Shown piece by piece: positions 43,824-53,060 of a DNA stretch of 64,000 nucleotides. Positions within the stretch are counted from its first letter, which is position 1. Each line of letters starts with the position of its first letter. The notes beneath the pieces were generated by a model. It was not told where the DNA came from and did not search any database. It was given only the letters and a program-made list of their open reading frames with translations. Source of the DNA: Fusobacterium varium. Lineage in GTDB: Bacteria > Fusobacteriota > Fusobacteriia > Fusobacteriales > Fusobacteriaceae. The stretch lies in NCBI GenBank assembly GCA_002356455.1, contig AP017968.1:1426001-1490000 (forward strand). The letters run 5' to 3'. A program made the translations under genes and the position numbers.

Positions 43824-44606
43824 TTAATTAAATAATTCTTTTAATTTGTTATAGTCATCAAATAAAATTTCTGGATTTTCATTAAAATCATATTCTAATA
43901 CAATATTTGCACCAGGAGTATATATTTTTATTAATTCAACTAAAGGCAAGTAATCAAATTTTCCATTAAAAATAGGTTTATGTTCATCATGCAGCCCATT
44001 GTTATTATGAAAATGGAATCCCAGTATATTGTTTTTTAAATTTCTTATTAACTCATTGATATTCCATCTGTTTAAATAAGCATGTCCAATATCAATCAAA
44101 CATTTATAATTATTTTTTAATATTAGATTTTCATATTCTTTTTGAGAAAATACCATATTTTTCCCTATTCCAACATTTTCAATAACTATATCAATATCAT
44201 ATTTACTACCTAATTTTACTAATAAATCAATTTTTTCTGAAATTTTATTTTTTAATCCTTCATCTATTTTATGAGAAGGAATTCCTTCATTACTATGGAG
44301 AACCATAAAATGAGGATTATATTTTTTTGAAAGTTTTAAGCTTTCTTCATAGCTGTACAGAGTTTTTTCCCATGAATCCTTTGTCATGTCTGCAAGATTG
44401 CATTTTCTAAAAGGTCCATGAAAAGAAACTGATTTAAATTGGTATTTTTCAAGTATTTCTATCATTTTTTTTGTATATTCTTCATCTAGTGGCTCTATAA
44501 AAAGTTCTAGATTTTCTATCTTGTTTTTTTCTAAAAGTTCTAGAATCTCTTTAGAACTTTTTTTATAAAATATCAAATCACTGATATATACTAAATTTTT
44601 ATTCAA
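43824..44606 (-). CDS. sugar phosphate isomerase/epimerase-like TIM-barrel protein
   Basis: A 260-residue xylose-isomerase-like barrel. The metal-site pattern of the AP-endonuclease-2 superfamily is visible in FKSVSFHGPF, HFMVLHSNEG, DIVIENVGIG, CLIDIGHAYLNRW and GFHFHNNNGLHDEH. Relatives isomerise or epimerise sugars, hydroxypyruvate or inositol derivatives. It is last in the TRAP transporter operon, so it probably acts on the transported organic acid or its product. The start is TTG with AGGAGG nine bases upstream. Confidence 0.78.
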   Translation of the reverse strand: MNKNLVYISDLIFYKKSSKEILELLEKNKIENLELFIEPLDEEYTKKMIEILEKYQFKSVSFHGPFRKCNLADMTKDSWEKTLYSYEESLKLSKKYNPHFMVLHSNEGIPSHKIDEGLKNKISEKIDLLVKLGSKYDIDIVIENVGIGKNMVFSQKEYENLILKNNYKCLIDIGHAYLNRWNINELIRNLKNNILGFHFHNNNGLHDEHKPIFNGKFDYLPLVELIKIYTPGANIVLEYDFNENPEILFDDYNKLKELFN

Positions 44607-44632
44607 TATTTTTTTCCTCCTTAACTTTCAGA

Positions 44633-45919
44633 TCAACTCAATAAATTTGGCAGAAACAGTACTATACCAGGGATATAAGTCAATATAAATAATACCAATA
44701 GAAGAGCAACAATGAAAGGAGTTATCTCTTTCATGAATTCTTCCAATTTGATATTTAATAATGAACATGTAAGGAACATCATTGATCCAAATGGAGGAGT
44801 AACTCCACCAATCATAATATTTACTACCATTACTATTCCAAGATGTAAAGGATCAATACCTAATTTTAAAGCAGCTGGAATCAGTAAAGGTGCTAAAATT
44901 ATCATGGCTGCTCCTCCATCTATAAACATTCCTACAAAAAGGAGGATCAAATTGATTAATAATAATAGAGACCATGGACTAGTACTAAATTCTAATAAGA
45001 TATTAGTTAATTTGAAAGGGATTCTTTCCCAACTTAAATAAGCCCCAAATACATTTGCTGCAATAATAATAAACATTACTGTACTTGTACCATAAACAGT
45101 TTCCTTTAAAATATCTGGAAATTTTTCTAATTTCAATTCTTTATATATAAAAATTCCAATTAGTGTTGTAATTACAACTGCTATTGCTCCAGCTTCAGTA
45201 GGAGTGAAGATTCCAATTCTCATACCTAATATTATTACAAAAGGTAAAATAAGTGCCCATATAGATTCTTTGAATTGCTTGAATATTTCTTGCAGAGATG
45301 CTCTTTTATCTCTTACAGGAACATATTTTCTTTTTTTAGATATAATAGCAACTGTTATCATCAAAGAAATTGCTATCAATATACCTGGAACATATCCAGC
45401 TATAAACATTTTTGTAACAGAAACATTAGAAAGTAAAGCATATATTATTAATACAATTCCTGGTGGAATAATTGGACTAACTATTGAGGAAGCTGCTGTT
45501 ATTGCAGCTGAAAACCCTTTTGAATATCCTCTATTTACCATTTCAGGAACCAGAACTTTACACTGCATAGCCGCGTCAGCATTGGCAGAACCAGAAATTC
45601 CTCCCATTAAAACACTTAATAGTATATTGACTTGGGCAAGTCCTCCAGTTAAGTGTCCAGTTAAAACTTCTGCCATTCCCATTAATCTTTTACTTATACC
45701 AGAATAATTCATGATTGATCCAGCCATTATAAAAAATGGAATTGCTAATAATGGAAATGATTCAGCACTTCTTATAAAGTGCTGCATTATTAAATCTAAA
45801 TCCATACTTGTATCTAAAAATCCAAAAAAGAATAGTGTAGCTCCCATTAAAGCAAAACATATTGGAATATTTAAAAAGAAGAAAATAAATAATATTAAAA
45901 TAGGTAAAAAACTATACAT
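44633..45919 (-). CDS. TRAP transporter large permease (DctM type)
   Basis: A 428-residue permease with about twelve hydrophobic segments and the DctM signatures AMQCKVLVPEMVNRGYSKGFSAA-like, GIFTPTEAGAIAVV and PPFGSMMFLTCS. It forms the sodium-driven transport channel with the small permease. The ATG at 45925 abuts the GGAG site; the ATG at 45919 has the proper spacing and is preferred. The end of the small permease gene overlaps its start. Confidence 0.93.
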   Translation of the reverse strand: MYSFLPILILFIFFFLNIPICFALMGATLFFFGFLDTSMDLDLIMQHFIRSAESFPLLAIPFFIMAGSIMNYSGISKRLMGMAEVLTGHLTGGLAQVNILLSVLMGGISGSANADAAMQCKVLVPEMVNRGYSKGFSAAITAASSIVSPIIPPGIVLIIYALLSNVSVTKMFIAGYVPGILIAISLMITVAIISKKRKYVPVRDKRASLQEIFKQFKESIWALILPFVIILGMRIGIFTPTEAGAIAVVITTLIGIFIYKELKLEKFPDILKETVYGTSTVMFIIIAANVFGAYLSWERIPFKLTNILLEFSTSPWSLLLLINLILLFVGMFIDGGAAMIILAPLLIPAALKLGIDPLHLGIVMVVNIMIGGVTPPFGSMMFLTCSLLNIKLEEFMKEITPFIVALLLVLFILTYIPGIVLFLPNLLS

Positions 45920-46388
45920 TTTCATCTCCTTTTTTTCCTAACATTGTTTTTATAGTTTTTAAAATTTCTAGAATAGAATATATGAAGATTAATCCAAAAC
46001 CTATAATTAAAGAAGAATTAACATACATAGATGAAATTCCTAATACAGCAGTAGGTTTTACTCTAGAAATTATTGTAAATTTTAAACTTAAGCAGAAAAA
46101 AGCTCCATTCATTAACATCACTATTACATTAATTAATAACTCAATATAATTTTTAAATTTTTTAGGTAATGCTTGAGTTAATATATCAATTCCCATATGC
46201 ATTTTTTTTCTATAGCAACTAGCTCCTCCTACAAATACAGACCAGATAAAACATATAGTTGCTATCTCTTCAGCACTTTTTATTGGAGAATTGAAAAAGT
46301 ATCTCATTCCAACATTCAAAATTACTATAATTATAGTAAAACTTAAAAATGTGCAAGATATAAAATCATCTATATAAATCTTTTTCAT
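45912..46388 (-). CDS. TRAP transporter small permease (DctQ type)
   Basis: A 158-residue protein with four hydrophobic segments and the DctQ pattern NVGMRYFFNSPIKSAEEIATICFIWSVFVGGASCYRKKMHMGIDIL. It couples the binding protein and large permease. It lies directly between those two genes and overlaps the large permease gene, so the three form a standard TRAP system. Confidence 0.92.
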   Translation of the reverse strand: MKKIYIDDFISCTFLSFTIIIVILNVGMRYFFNSPIKSAEEIATICFIWSVFVGGASCYRKKMHMGIDILTQALPKKFKNYIELLINVIVMLMNGAFFCLSLKFTIISRVKPTAVLGISSMYVNSSLIIGFGLIFIYSILEILKTIKTMLGKKGDENV

Positions 46389-46402
46389 ATAATTCTCCTA
46401 CA

Positions 46403-47404
46403 TTATTTTTTTATTTCATTTTGAATTTTCTCATATATATCTGGAGAAAATCCTGGGAATTCATCAAAAACTTTTTTAACTCTTTTTTGGAACTCTTCTA
46501 AGTTAACTTCATTTAAAATCATACCATTTTTTACTATATCTTTTTTAAATTCTTCGTCTAATTCATACATTTTTTTATTGTTATCTATAGCAGCTCTTGT
46601 AATTTCTTCCTGAATAACTTGTCTTTGTTCATCAGTAAAAGAATTCCAAACTTTAGTTGAAATATACACTCCACCAGTTCCTAAAAAATGTCCGCTTAAA
46701 GCAACATTTTTTCTTAAATCATAAAGTTTACTATTTGACATAAAAGAAAAAGTAGTTTCAGTTCCATCAATAACTTTTTGCTGTAATGCACTTACAGTTT
46801 CACTCCATGGCATTGCTACTGGATTAGCTCCTAGAGCATTAAATGTATCTATCCATAGTTTACTTGCAGGAACTCTCAGTTTTAGACCTTTCAAATCTTC
46901 AGGATTAGTAATAACTTTATCAGTAACTATATGTCTGAATCCAAAAATGAAATCTAAAGATAATACTTTAATTCCTTTATCTTCAGCTTGTTTTTCTAAT
47001 TGCTTTACAAAATCACTACTTGTAACCTTTGTATAATCTTCATATGTTGTGTAAAGCATTGGTCCTACTAATGCTGTGAAATCAGGAACATAATCACCAA
47101 TATAACTTGGATCAACTACAGAGATAAAGTCACTTCCTCTTAAAACTTGTTCAATAGCATCTTTATATGAAGGTAATTCTCCATTTGGATAAACTTGTAA
47201 TTCTATTTGTCCTTTTAATCTTTCATTAATTTTGTCTGCTGCCTGGGAAATATAGATATGTGTAGGTTCATTAGTTTGAAAAACATGGCTAACTTTTATA
47301 ACTCTAACCTTGTTTTCTTCTTTTTTTCCACAACCTGCGACTAAAAATAAAATCCCTAACATTAAAAAAAGTGCTGATTTAAAAATATTTTTATTTCCTT
47401 TCAT
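46403..47404 (-). CDS. TRAP transporter substrate-binding lipoprotein (DctP type)
   Basis: A 333-residue solute-binding protein. The signal peptide ends in the lipobox LVAGC, so it is membrane-anchored. DctP family features include the N-terminal VIKVSHVFQTNEPTH, the carboxylate-binding arginine segment LKGLKLRVPASKLW, and VDGTETTF-like DGTETTFSFM. Such proteins bind organic acids such as C4-dicarboxylates, sialic acid, sugar acids or ectoine. The TIM-barrel isomerase in the operon suggests a sugar acid or hydroxy acid. The LacI regulator gene lies immediately upstream on the same strand. Confidence 0.92.
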   Translation of the reverse strand: MKGNKNIFKSALFLMLGILFLVAGCGKKEENKVRVIKVSHVFQTNEPTHIYISQAADKINERLKGQIELQVYPNGELPSYKDAIEQVLRGSDFISVVDPSYIGDYVPDFTALVGPMLYTTYEDYTKVTSSDFVKQLEKQAEDKGIKVLSLDFIFGFRHIVTDKVITNPEDLKGLKLRVPASKLWIDTFNALGANPVAMPWSETVSALQQKVIDGTETTFSFMSNSKLYDLRKNVALSGHFLGTGGVYISTKVWNSFTDEQRQVIQEEITRAAIDNNKKMYELDEEFKKDIVKNGMILNEVNLEEFQKRVKKVFDEFPGFSPDIYEKIQNEIKK

Positions 47405-47464
47405 ATAACCCTCCTAAAGTATTTTTATTTATTTTAAGTCTATTAATACTAAATCTTAATAAAC

Positions 47465-47478
47465 TTTAGAATACCTAT
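47465..47478 (-). promoter_or_regulatory. 14-base repeat upstream of the TRAP operon (candidate operator)
   Basis: The string TTTAGAATACCTAT lies about 60 bases upstream of the dctP start, overlapping the stop of the LacI-type gene. It occurs again, identically, upstream of that regulator (48686-48699). It is weakly dyad-symmetric. Confidence 0.35.
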
Positions 47479-48518
47479 TTAGTTTTTATATTTAAAACAC
47501 TCCCTCGTTCTATAACTCTAATTTCGGTATTTTCTACAACTCCCTGTTCCCCTTTTAGAATGTTCATTAATTTTATCAATGCTTTTTCAGCAATGAAATC
47601 GTCTAAATGATTTATGCTGGTTATTTTTGGAGTAGTATATTCACAAAGTTCCATATTATCATAACCAATTATTGAAACTTTTTGAGGAACTTCAATTCCA
47701 TGTTTTGATAAAGCTCTCATAGCACCCAAGGCTATATAATCATTTCCAGCAAAAATAGCAGTATAATCAAACTTCTTATTTTTTTTAATATACTCATCTA
47801 TGATTTTATATGAACTTTCTTGAGTAAATTTTCCAGATATTATTTTTTGCTTTTCTATATTGTTGTCTTTTAAGCACTTTAGATAACCTCTGGCCCTTTT
47901 AATTGAAGTTTTTCTTTTTATTTCTCCTGTCAGATGTAAAATATTTTTATGCCCATTTTCAATTAGATATTGAGTAGCCTTATATCCACCTTCAAAATGA
48001 TTAGGATTAATTGCAGAAACAGTCTGATTAGCTACATTTTTTTCATAGTCTAAAAGAACTATCTTATTTTTAGAATTTATAAGGTTTTCTATTTCTCTAA
48101 ATTTTTTCCCCCCAGAAATAACAAGAGCACCATCTATAATTCCATTGGCAAATATTTTTTCCCATGTAGTTCCCTTTTTATTAATATATGAAACTAGTAC
48201 TAAATAACCTAAATTTTCTGCTGCATCAATAATTTTTGATATTAATTCTGAATAGTATAAAGATTCGGATATTTTTTTATAATTTTTTTCATTTGTACTA
48301 GATTTTCCAGTATAAACAAATAATCCAATAATTCCAGATTTTTTACCAGCCAGTTTTTGCGCAGATAAATTTGGATAATATCCATTTTCTTCTATAACTT
48401 TTAAAACTTTTTCTTTTGTTTCAGGTGAAATATCTGGATAATTATTTATAACTCTTGATACTGTACTTCTAGAAACTCCTGCAAGTTGGGCTATAATTTT
48501 ACTATTAATTTTTTTCAC
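47475..48518 (-). CDS. LacI family transcriptional regulator
   Basis: A 347-residue repressor with the LacI HTH at the N-terminus (IIAQLAGVSRSTVSRVINNYPDISPETKEKV) and a periplasmic-binding-like sensor domain that includes AIFAGNDYIALGAMRAL and ISIIGYDNMELCEYTTPKITSI. It almost certainly controls the TRAP operon downstream. The only standard start is a GTG at 48518 that merges with its AGAGG site; an ATT seven bases further is better spaced but unusual, so the true start is uncertain by three codons. Confidence 0.88.
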   Translation of the reverse strand: MKKINSKIIAQLAGVSRSTVSRVINNYPDISPETKEKVLKVIEENGYYPNLSAQKLAGKKSGIIGLFVYTGKSSTNEKNYKKISESLYYSELISKIIDAAENLGYLVLVSYINKKGTTWEKIFANGIIDGALVISGGKKFREIENLINSKNKIVLLDYEKNVANQTVSAINPNHFEGGYKATQYLIENGHKNILHLTGEIKRKTSIKRARGYLKCLKDNNIEKQKIISGKFTQESSYKIIDEYIKKNKKFDYTAIFAGNDYIALGAMRALSKHGIEVPQKVSIIGYDNMELCEYTTPKITSINHLDDFIAEKALIKLMNILKGEQGVVENTEIRVIERGSVLNIKTK

Positions 48519-48550
48519 CTCTTGTAATTATTATTTGAAAACAAATTTAC

Positions 48551-48567
48551 TAACACGCGTTCGGAAC
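48551..48567. promoter_or_regulatory. CG-rich candidate LacI-type operator
   Basis: TAACACGCGTTCGGAAC lies 33 to 49 bases upstream of the LacI-type gene, centred on ACGCGT. LacI-family operators usually have a central CG, and this patch is strikingly G+C-rich against its surroundings. It could be an autoregulatory site. Confidence 0.35.
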
Positions 48568-48685
48568 TTTGTATTCAAACTATATAATTTTTTTTGACAT
48601 TAGTCAATTTTAAAAATTATATTCTTACAATATTTTTTATATATTTTCATAATATTTGATATTGAAAGTACACACTAAAACCTTT

Positions 48686-48699
48686 TTTAGAATACCTAT
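48686..48699 (-). promoter_or_regulatory. second copy of the 14-base repeat
   Basis: Identical to the sequence at 47465-47478, here in the gap between the DSD1-like gene and the LacI-type regulator, about 170 bases before the regulator start. Confidence 0.3.
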
Positions 48700-48727
48700 A
48701 TTTGAAAAAATAAAATAAATTGAAAAG

Positions 48728-48768
48728 AAAAAAGCCAAAAATTTATTAAAATCTTTGACTTTTTATTT
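48728..48768 (-). terminator. terminator of the D-serine operon
   Basis: On the minus strand AAAAAGtCAAA pairs with TTTGGCTTTTT and is followed by T residues, just past the DSD1-like gene. Confidence 0.7.
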
Positions 48769-48783
48769 TGAAATTTATCAGAT

Positions 48784-49893
48784 TTAAATTTGTTTGAAAC
48801 TATTTCCTCTAACATCTACATGAATACTTTTTAATACATTTTCGTCTTTTGTAACTGTGTAATAGCTGCATAAATTAGCAGTAGAACATGAATGATTAGG
48901 AATGATTTCTATTTTATCTCCTACTTTCAAGTTAGTTTCTCCATGAATATGAAGTTTTCCAACTTCTTCTGACAAAGATGCAACAATAGCTTCTGGATGT
49001 CCAATTACAGTTCCAAAACCTACTATTGAATTATTTCCATGAGCTCCCTGATCCAACCCCAGACATTTAGCTCCAGCATCACATATAAATAAATCTTCTT
49101 TAGGATGAGAAATTATTGTAGTATATACAGTTAAAGCACAATCTTTTATTTCGGCTTTTTTTATAGATAATTGAATAGTATCTAAAAATACATAATTTCC
49201 TGGATGAAATACATTGATATTTTTATCTTTTACAGCTTCACTAAATGTCGGAGTTGAACCACTTGTTATATATTCAAGCTCATAGCCTGCATCATTCATA
49301 TATTTTTTAGCAGTAGCTATAGTCTGGCATTCATCAACAATATATTTATGAACTTCATTTTCACAAGCTGCAGAATATACATGACCAGGATGAGTAGAGA
49401 TTCCTCTTAATCTCAACCCCTTCATAGTTTTTAATTTATCTGCAAATTCAACAATTTTATTTACAGGTAATCCAAAACGATGTAAACCACTATCAACTAT
49501 AATGGTATAGCTTATAACTGTGTTAGCTGCAACTGCCATATTATTTATCATTTCAGCAGCTTCTAAATTATCAAGCCTTATTATAAAATCGCTTTTTTTA
49601 GTTAATTCTATTACTCTTTCTATACTTTCTTTGCTTGCTACTGGATAAGCATACATTATTTTTTTTAACCCTATTCTACAGCAAGCCTCAGCTTCATCTA
49701 ATGTTCCACATAAAGCTCCAGTTGCTCCAGCTTCTAGCTGCAGTTTTAAAAGTTCCATGCTTTTATGAGTTTTTATCATAGGCCATAGCTCTTTTCCGTT
49801 ATCATTGCACATTTTTTGGTATGTTTTAATATTGTTTTCTAATGCATCTAAATTTAGTAGAATCACTGGAGTTTTAAGATTTTCTTTTTTCAT
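48784..49893 (-). CDS. DSD1/D-threonine aldolase-like PLP enzyme
   Basis: A 369-residue fold-type III PLP protein with an alanine-racemase-like barrel and a C-terminal D-serine-dehydratase-like domain. The PLP lysine is in WPMIKTHKSMEL (probably K41), and the metal-binding site is seen in IPNHSCSTANLC. Family members deaminate D-serine or cleave D-threonine or 3-hydroxy-D-aspartate. It is encoded 13 bases after dsdA, so it probably widens the range of D-hydroxy amino acids used. Which reaction it catalyses cannot be read from the sequence. Confidence 0.85.
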   Translation of the reverse strand: MKKENLKTPVILLNLDALENNIKTYQKMCNDNGKELWPMIKTHKSMELLKLQLEAGATGALCGTLDEAEACCRIGLKKIMYAYPVASKESIERVIELTKKSDFIIRLDNLEAAEMINNMAVAANTVISYTIIVDSGLHRFGLPVNKIVEFADKLKTMKGLRLRGISTHPGHVYSAACENEVHKYIVDECQTIATAKKYMNDAGYELEYITSGSTPTFSEAVKDKNINVFHPGNYVFLDTIQLSIKKAEIKDCALTVYTTIISHPKEDLFICDAGAKCLGLDQGAHGNNSIVGFGTVIGHPEAIVASLSEEVGKLHIHGETNLKVGDKIEIIPNHSCSTANLCSYYTVTKDENVLKSIHVDVRGNSFKQI

Positions 49894-49906
49894 AATTTAA
49901 TCCCCC

Positions 49907-51232
49907 TTATTTTAAATGAGTTTCTAAAAATTTTTCCATATCTTCTTTTGGAACCATTCTTCCACCAGTTGCCCAGCAGATATGATAAGTATTTTCTATA
50001 TTTTTTCCAATTTTCTGTTCAATATATTTTTTTGTTTCTTCATACTTTAATAAAGATACTGGGCCTTCAAAAGCAGCACATGATGATGGTTCTATTTTTA
50101 TATTTTCTGATTCATTCAGGCATCTTAAATAGTCATAAAGTTTATAATCTTCCAAAGTAAATTCTCCACTTAAAATAGAATCCATCATTCTTCCTACAAG
50201 TCCAGAAGGTCTTGCAACTGCAAGTCCATCAGCATGTGTTATTCCATTTATTCCAATGTCACGAACACTGATTTTTTCATGAAGTCCACTTTCCATTCCC
50301 AGAAGCATGCAAGGGGCTAAAGTAGGTTCAATAAAGAAAATATACACATTTTCTTTAAAAATTCTTTTTAAACCATAAGCAACTCCACCTGGAGCACCTC
50401 CTACTCCGCATGGAATGTAAACTAATAAAGGATGTTCATTATCTATAAAAATATTTTTCTCATCTAATTGTTTCTTTAATCTTGAAGCTGCAACAGTATA
50501 TCCTAAAAATAAATTTAATGATTTTTCATCATCTACAAAATAACTTCTAGGGTCTGTATCTGAATTTTTTCTTCCTTCTTCAACTGCTTTTCCATAGTCA
50601 TCTGCATATTCAACAACTTTTACTCCTTTTGATCTCAGCATATCTTTCTTCCATTGTTTAGCATCAGCTGACATATGAACAATAACTTCAAATCCTAAAG
50701 CAGCACTTGTTATACCTATACTTAAGCCTAGATTTCCAGTTGATCCTACTTGAATTTTGTAAGAAGAAAAGAATTTTTTAAATTTCTCATCTGCTAAGAT
50801 TGAATAATCATCATTAATAGATAATATTCCAGCTTCAATAGCCAATTCTTCTGCATGCTTTAAAACTTCATATACTCCTCCTCTAGCTTTTATAGACCCA
50901 GCTACAGGAAGATGACTGTCCATTTTTAAATATAATTTTCCAGGAATTTTAGTATTATATTTTTTTTCAAGGTTTTCCTGCATAGAAAATATTGCTTCTA
51001 ATGGAGATTCAATTATTCCATTTGTTTCTTTTGTTTCAGGAAAAGATTTTTTTATAAATGGAGCAAATCTCTTTAAACGTTCTTCAGCATCTTTTAGATC
51101 ATCATCAGAAAGAGGGAGATTTTTTTCGTATTCACTATATGGAATTTCTTTTTTATTGATCCATCCTATTTCATTTTTATCAGCTAGCTTTTTAATAACA
51201 GTATCATTTTTTATCAGTTCTTCAGTGTTCAT
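49907..51232 (-). CDS. dsdA: D-serine ammonia-lyase
   Basis: A 441-residue fold-type II PLP enzyme converting D-serine to pyruvate and ammonia. The PLP lysine is K115 in GSIKARGGVYE; QVGSTGNLGLSIGI and CGVGGAPGGVAYGLK are typical of DsdA and separate it from threonine deaminases. An in-frame ATG at 51250 lies ahead of the ribosome binding site AAAGGAG, so ATG 51232 is used. It sits between the GntP-type permease and the DSD1-like enzyme, making a compact D-serine utilisation operon. Confidence 0.93.
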   Translation of the reverse strand: MNTEELIKNDTVIKKLADKNEIGWINKKEIPYSEYEKNLPLSDDDLKDAEERLKRFAPFIKKSFPETKETNGIIESPLEAIFSMQENLEKKYNTKIPGKLYLKMDSHLPVAGSIKARGGVYEVLKHAEELAIEAGILSINDDYSILADEKFKKFFSSYKIQVGSTGNLGLSIGITSAALGFEVIVHMSADAKQWKKDMLRSKGVKVVEYADDYGKAVEEGRKNSDTDPRSYFVDDEKSLNLFLGYTVAASRLKKQLDEKNIFIDNEHPLLVYIPCGVGGAPGGVAYGLKRIFKENVYIFFIEPTLAPCMLLGMESGLHEKISVRDIGINGITHADGLAVARPSGLVGRMMDSILSGEFTLEDYKLYDYLRCLNESENIKIEPSSCAAFEGPVSLLKYEETKKYIEQKIGKNIENTYHICWATGGRMVPKEDMEKFLETHLK

Positions 51233-51277
51233 TTTATTCTCCTTTAACATTAAATATATTTTAATTTATTGTTTATT

Positions 51278-52636
51278 TTATAAGAAAATCATTTTTAATA
51301 TTATAACACAAATAAGTGCTGTAACAGATTGAAAAACACTTATTATAGGAAATACTTTATAAGCTGTTTCTGGTTTCATTCCTGATGTAGAAGTAACTAC
51401 CCAGAAGAAATCATCATTTCCATGAAATACCATAAATCCTCCAGCAGCACATGCCAACATAGCTATAACTAATCCTATTGGAGAATTAAACCCAAGAACA
51501 TCTACTAATGGTAATAACATAGAAGCAGCTGTAATCATTCCTACAGTACCTGAACCAATTGCGGTTCTGAAAATGGCACCAATTATATATGGAACTATTA
51601 TTCCTATTGAGATTCCAGAAAATAGATTTATAACTATATCTTGAAGATTAGATAATTTTAAAATAGTTGCAAAAGCTCCTCCTGCTCCAACTATTAAAAC
51701 TATTTGTCCTGCTGTTTTTAATGCTTCTCCAAATATTCCATCAAATGTCCAGACCTCTTTATCATCAGGATGAACAGATTTATATGTAAAAAATGCAATT
51801 ATTAATCCTATGAATAAAGCAACTATTGTCTGTCCTAGAGCATCAGCAATATTATATATCATTCCTTTTCCTAAAGGTAAAGATTCTAAAGTTGCAACAG
51901 TCCTTAACAACATTAAAAATATTGGTAATAAAATAGGCAGAAAACTCATAAGAGGGCTTGGAAGTTTTTTTCCACCATTTTCTTCTATTATTTTACTAGC
52001 TTCTTCTATTTCTGGTAAAAAATGGTATTTTTTTCCAAAAATTCTGCCTGCTAAAATAGCAACAATTGTAACAGGAATAGAAACCAGCATTCCAAGTAAA
52101 ATAACTAATCCTAAATTAGATCCTAAAATTCCTGCAACTGCCAATGGACCAGGTGTAGGAGGAACCAGCATATGTGTAGCATGTAATCCCATTGCCAGAG
52201 CTACTGCCATTGTTGTCATACTGGTACCAGTGTCTTTACTCATTCTTTTAGCAAGTGGTGATAATAAGACAAATGCTGAATCACAAAATACAGGAATAGA
52301 TACAAAATACCCAGTGACAGCTAATCCAATATCAGCATTTTTCTTCCCAGTAATTTTTAAAATTGTTTCAGCCATTGTTTCTGCTGCTCCACTATGTTCT
52401 AAAAGTGCCCCCATAACAGTTCCTATTGCAATAACTACTCCAATTCCAGCAATAGTTTCTCCTAATCCCCCAGAATATGCTCCAATAATAGTTGGAATCG
52501 AATGACCTGAAACAATTCCAAAAAAGAAAGCACTAATACTCAAGGCGAAAAAAGGATGCAATTTCACCTTAACTGTTAGTATTATCAATAGTAAAATTGA
52601 TAATGCTATTGTTACAATAACAAATGTTGAACCCAT
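51278..52636 (-). CDS. GntP-family permease, probable D-serine transporter
   Basis: A 452-residue protein with about twelve hydrophobic segments and GntP family features: VIAIGTVMGALLEHSGAAETMA, SIPVFCDSAFVLLSPLAKR, and HATHMLVPPTPGPLAVAGIL. The family transports gluconate and other sugar acids, and also D-serine (DsdX). Because it is the first gene of the operon holding dsdA, D-serine is the likely substrate. It begins with a strong AGGAGG site and is divergent from the XRE-cupin regulator. Confidence 0.9.
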   Translation of the reverse strand: MGSTFVIVTIALSILLLIILTVKVKLHPFFALSISAFFFGIVSGHSIPTIIGAYSGGLGETIAGIGVVIAIGTVMGALLEHSGAAETMAETILKITGKKNADIGLAVTGYFVSIPVFCDSAFVLLSPLAKRMSKDTGTSMTTMAVALAMGLHATHMLVPPTPGPLAVAGILGSNLGLVILLGMLVSIPVTIVAILAGRIFGKKYHFLPEIEEASKIIEENGGKKLPSPLMSFLPILLPIFLMLLRTVATLESLPLGKGMIYNIADALGQTIVALFIGLIIAFFTYKSVHPDDKEVWTFDGIFGEALKTAGQIVLIVGAGGAFATILKLSNLQDIVINLFSGISIGIIVPYIIGAIFRTAIGSGTVGMITAASMLLPLVDVLGFNSPIGLVIAMLACAAGGFMVFHGNDDFFWVVTSTSGMKPETAYKVFPIISVFQSVTALICVIILKMIFL

Positions 52637-53060
52637 AAAAAATACCTCCTACTTTTTTTATTATATGTTGCTTTATATAAGTTCTTTTAAATAAAGAAAT
52701 TTATTACCTTGATATATAAAAAATAATTGGTAACAATATATTTTTTGCTTTTGAAGTTAATACAATTAAATTTTTAATCAGATATTTTTTCATATTCAAT
52801 AAATAAATTCTTAAATTTATTAAATATTAATTAATTTTTTATATAATAAAAATTTTATTTTTAAATGAAATGTATATTAAAAGTTCTATATGTTTTGATT
52901 TTTGATTGAATTATACTTTATAAAAAATAAAATGTCAATAAAAAATTAAATATTATTAAATTTAATTGCATTTAATTAAATGATGCTGAATAAAACATAG
53001 TAGAGAAAATTTTTTAAATAGTATATAATTGTAATATATTAAAATAAGAAAGGATTAAAA
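52637..53060. promoter_or_regulatory. divergent control region of the D-serine operon
   Basis: No gene is visible in this very AT-rich 424-base gap. It must hold the promoters for both the permease operon and the regulator. Near the regulator (about 52960-52985) the octamer ATTTAATT occurs twice, ten bases apart, one helical turn, partly overlapping an inverted TTTAATT/AATTAAA. This is a candidate regulator site, though such strings are easily made by chance at this composition. Confidence 0.35.
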
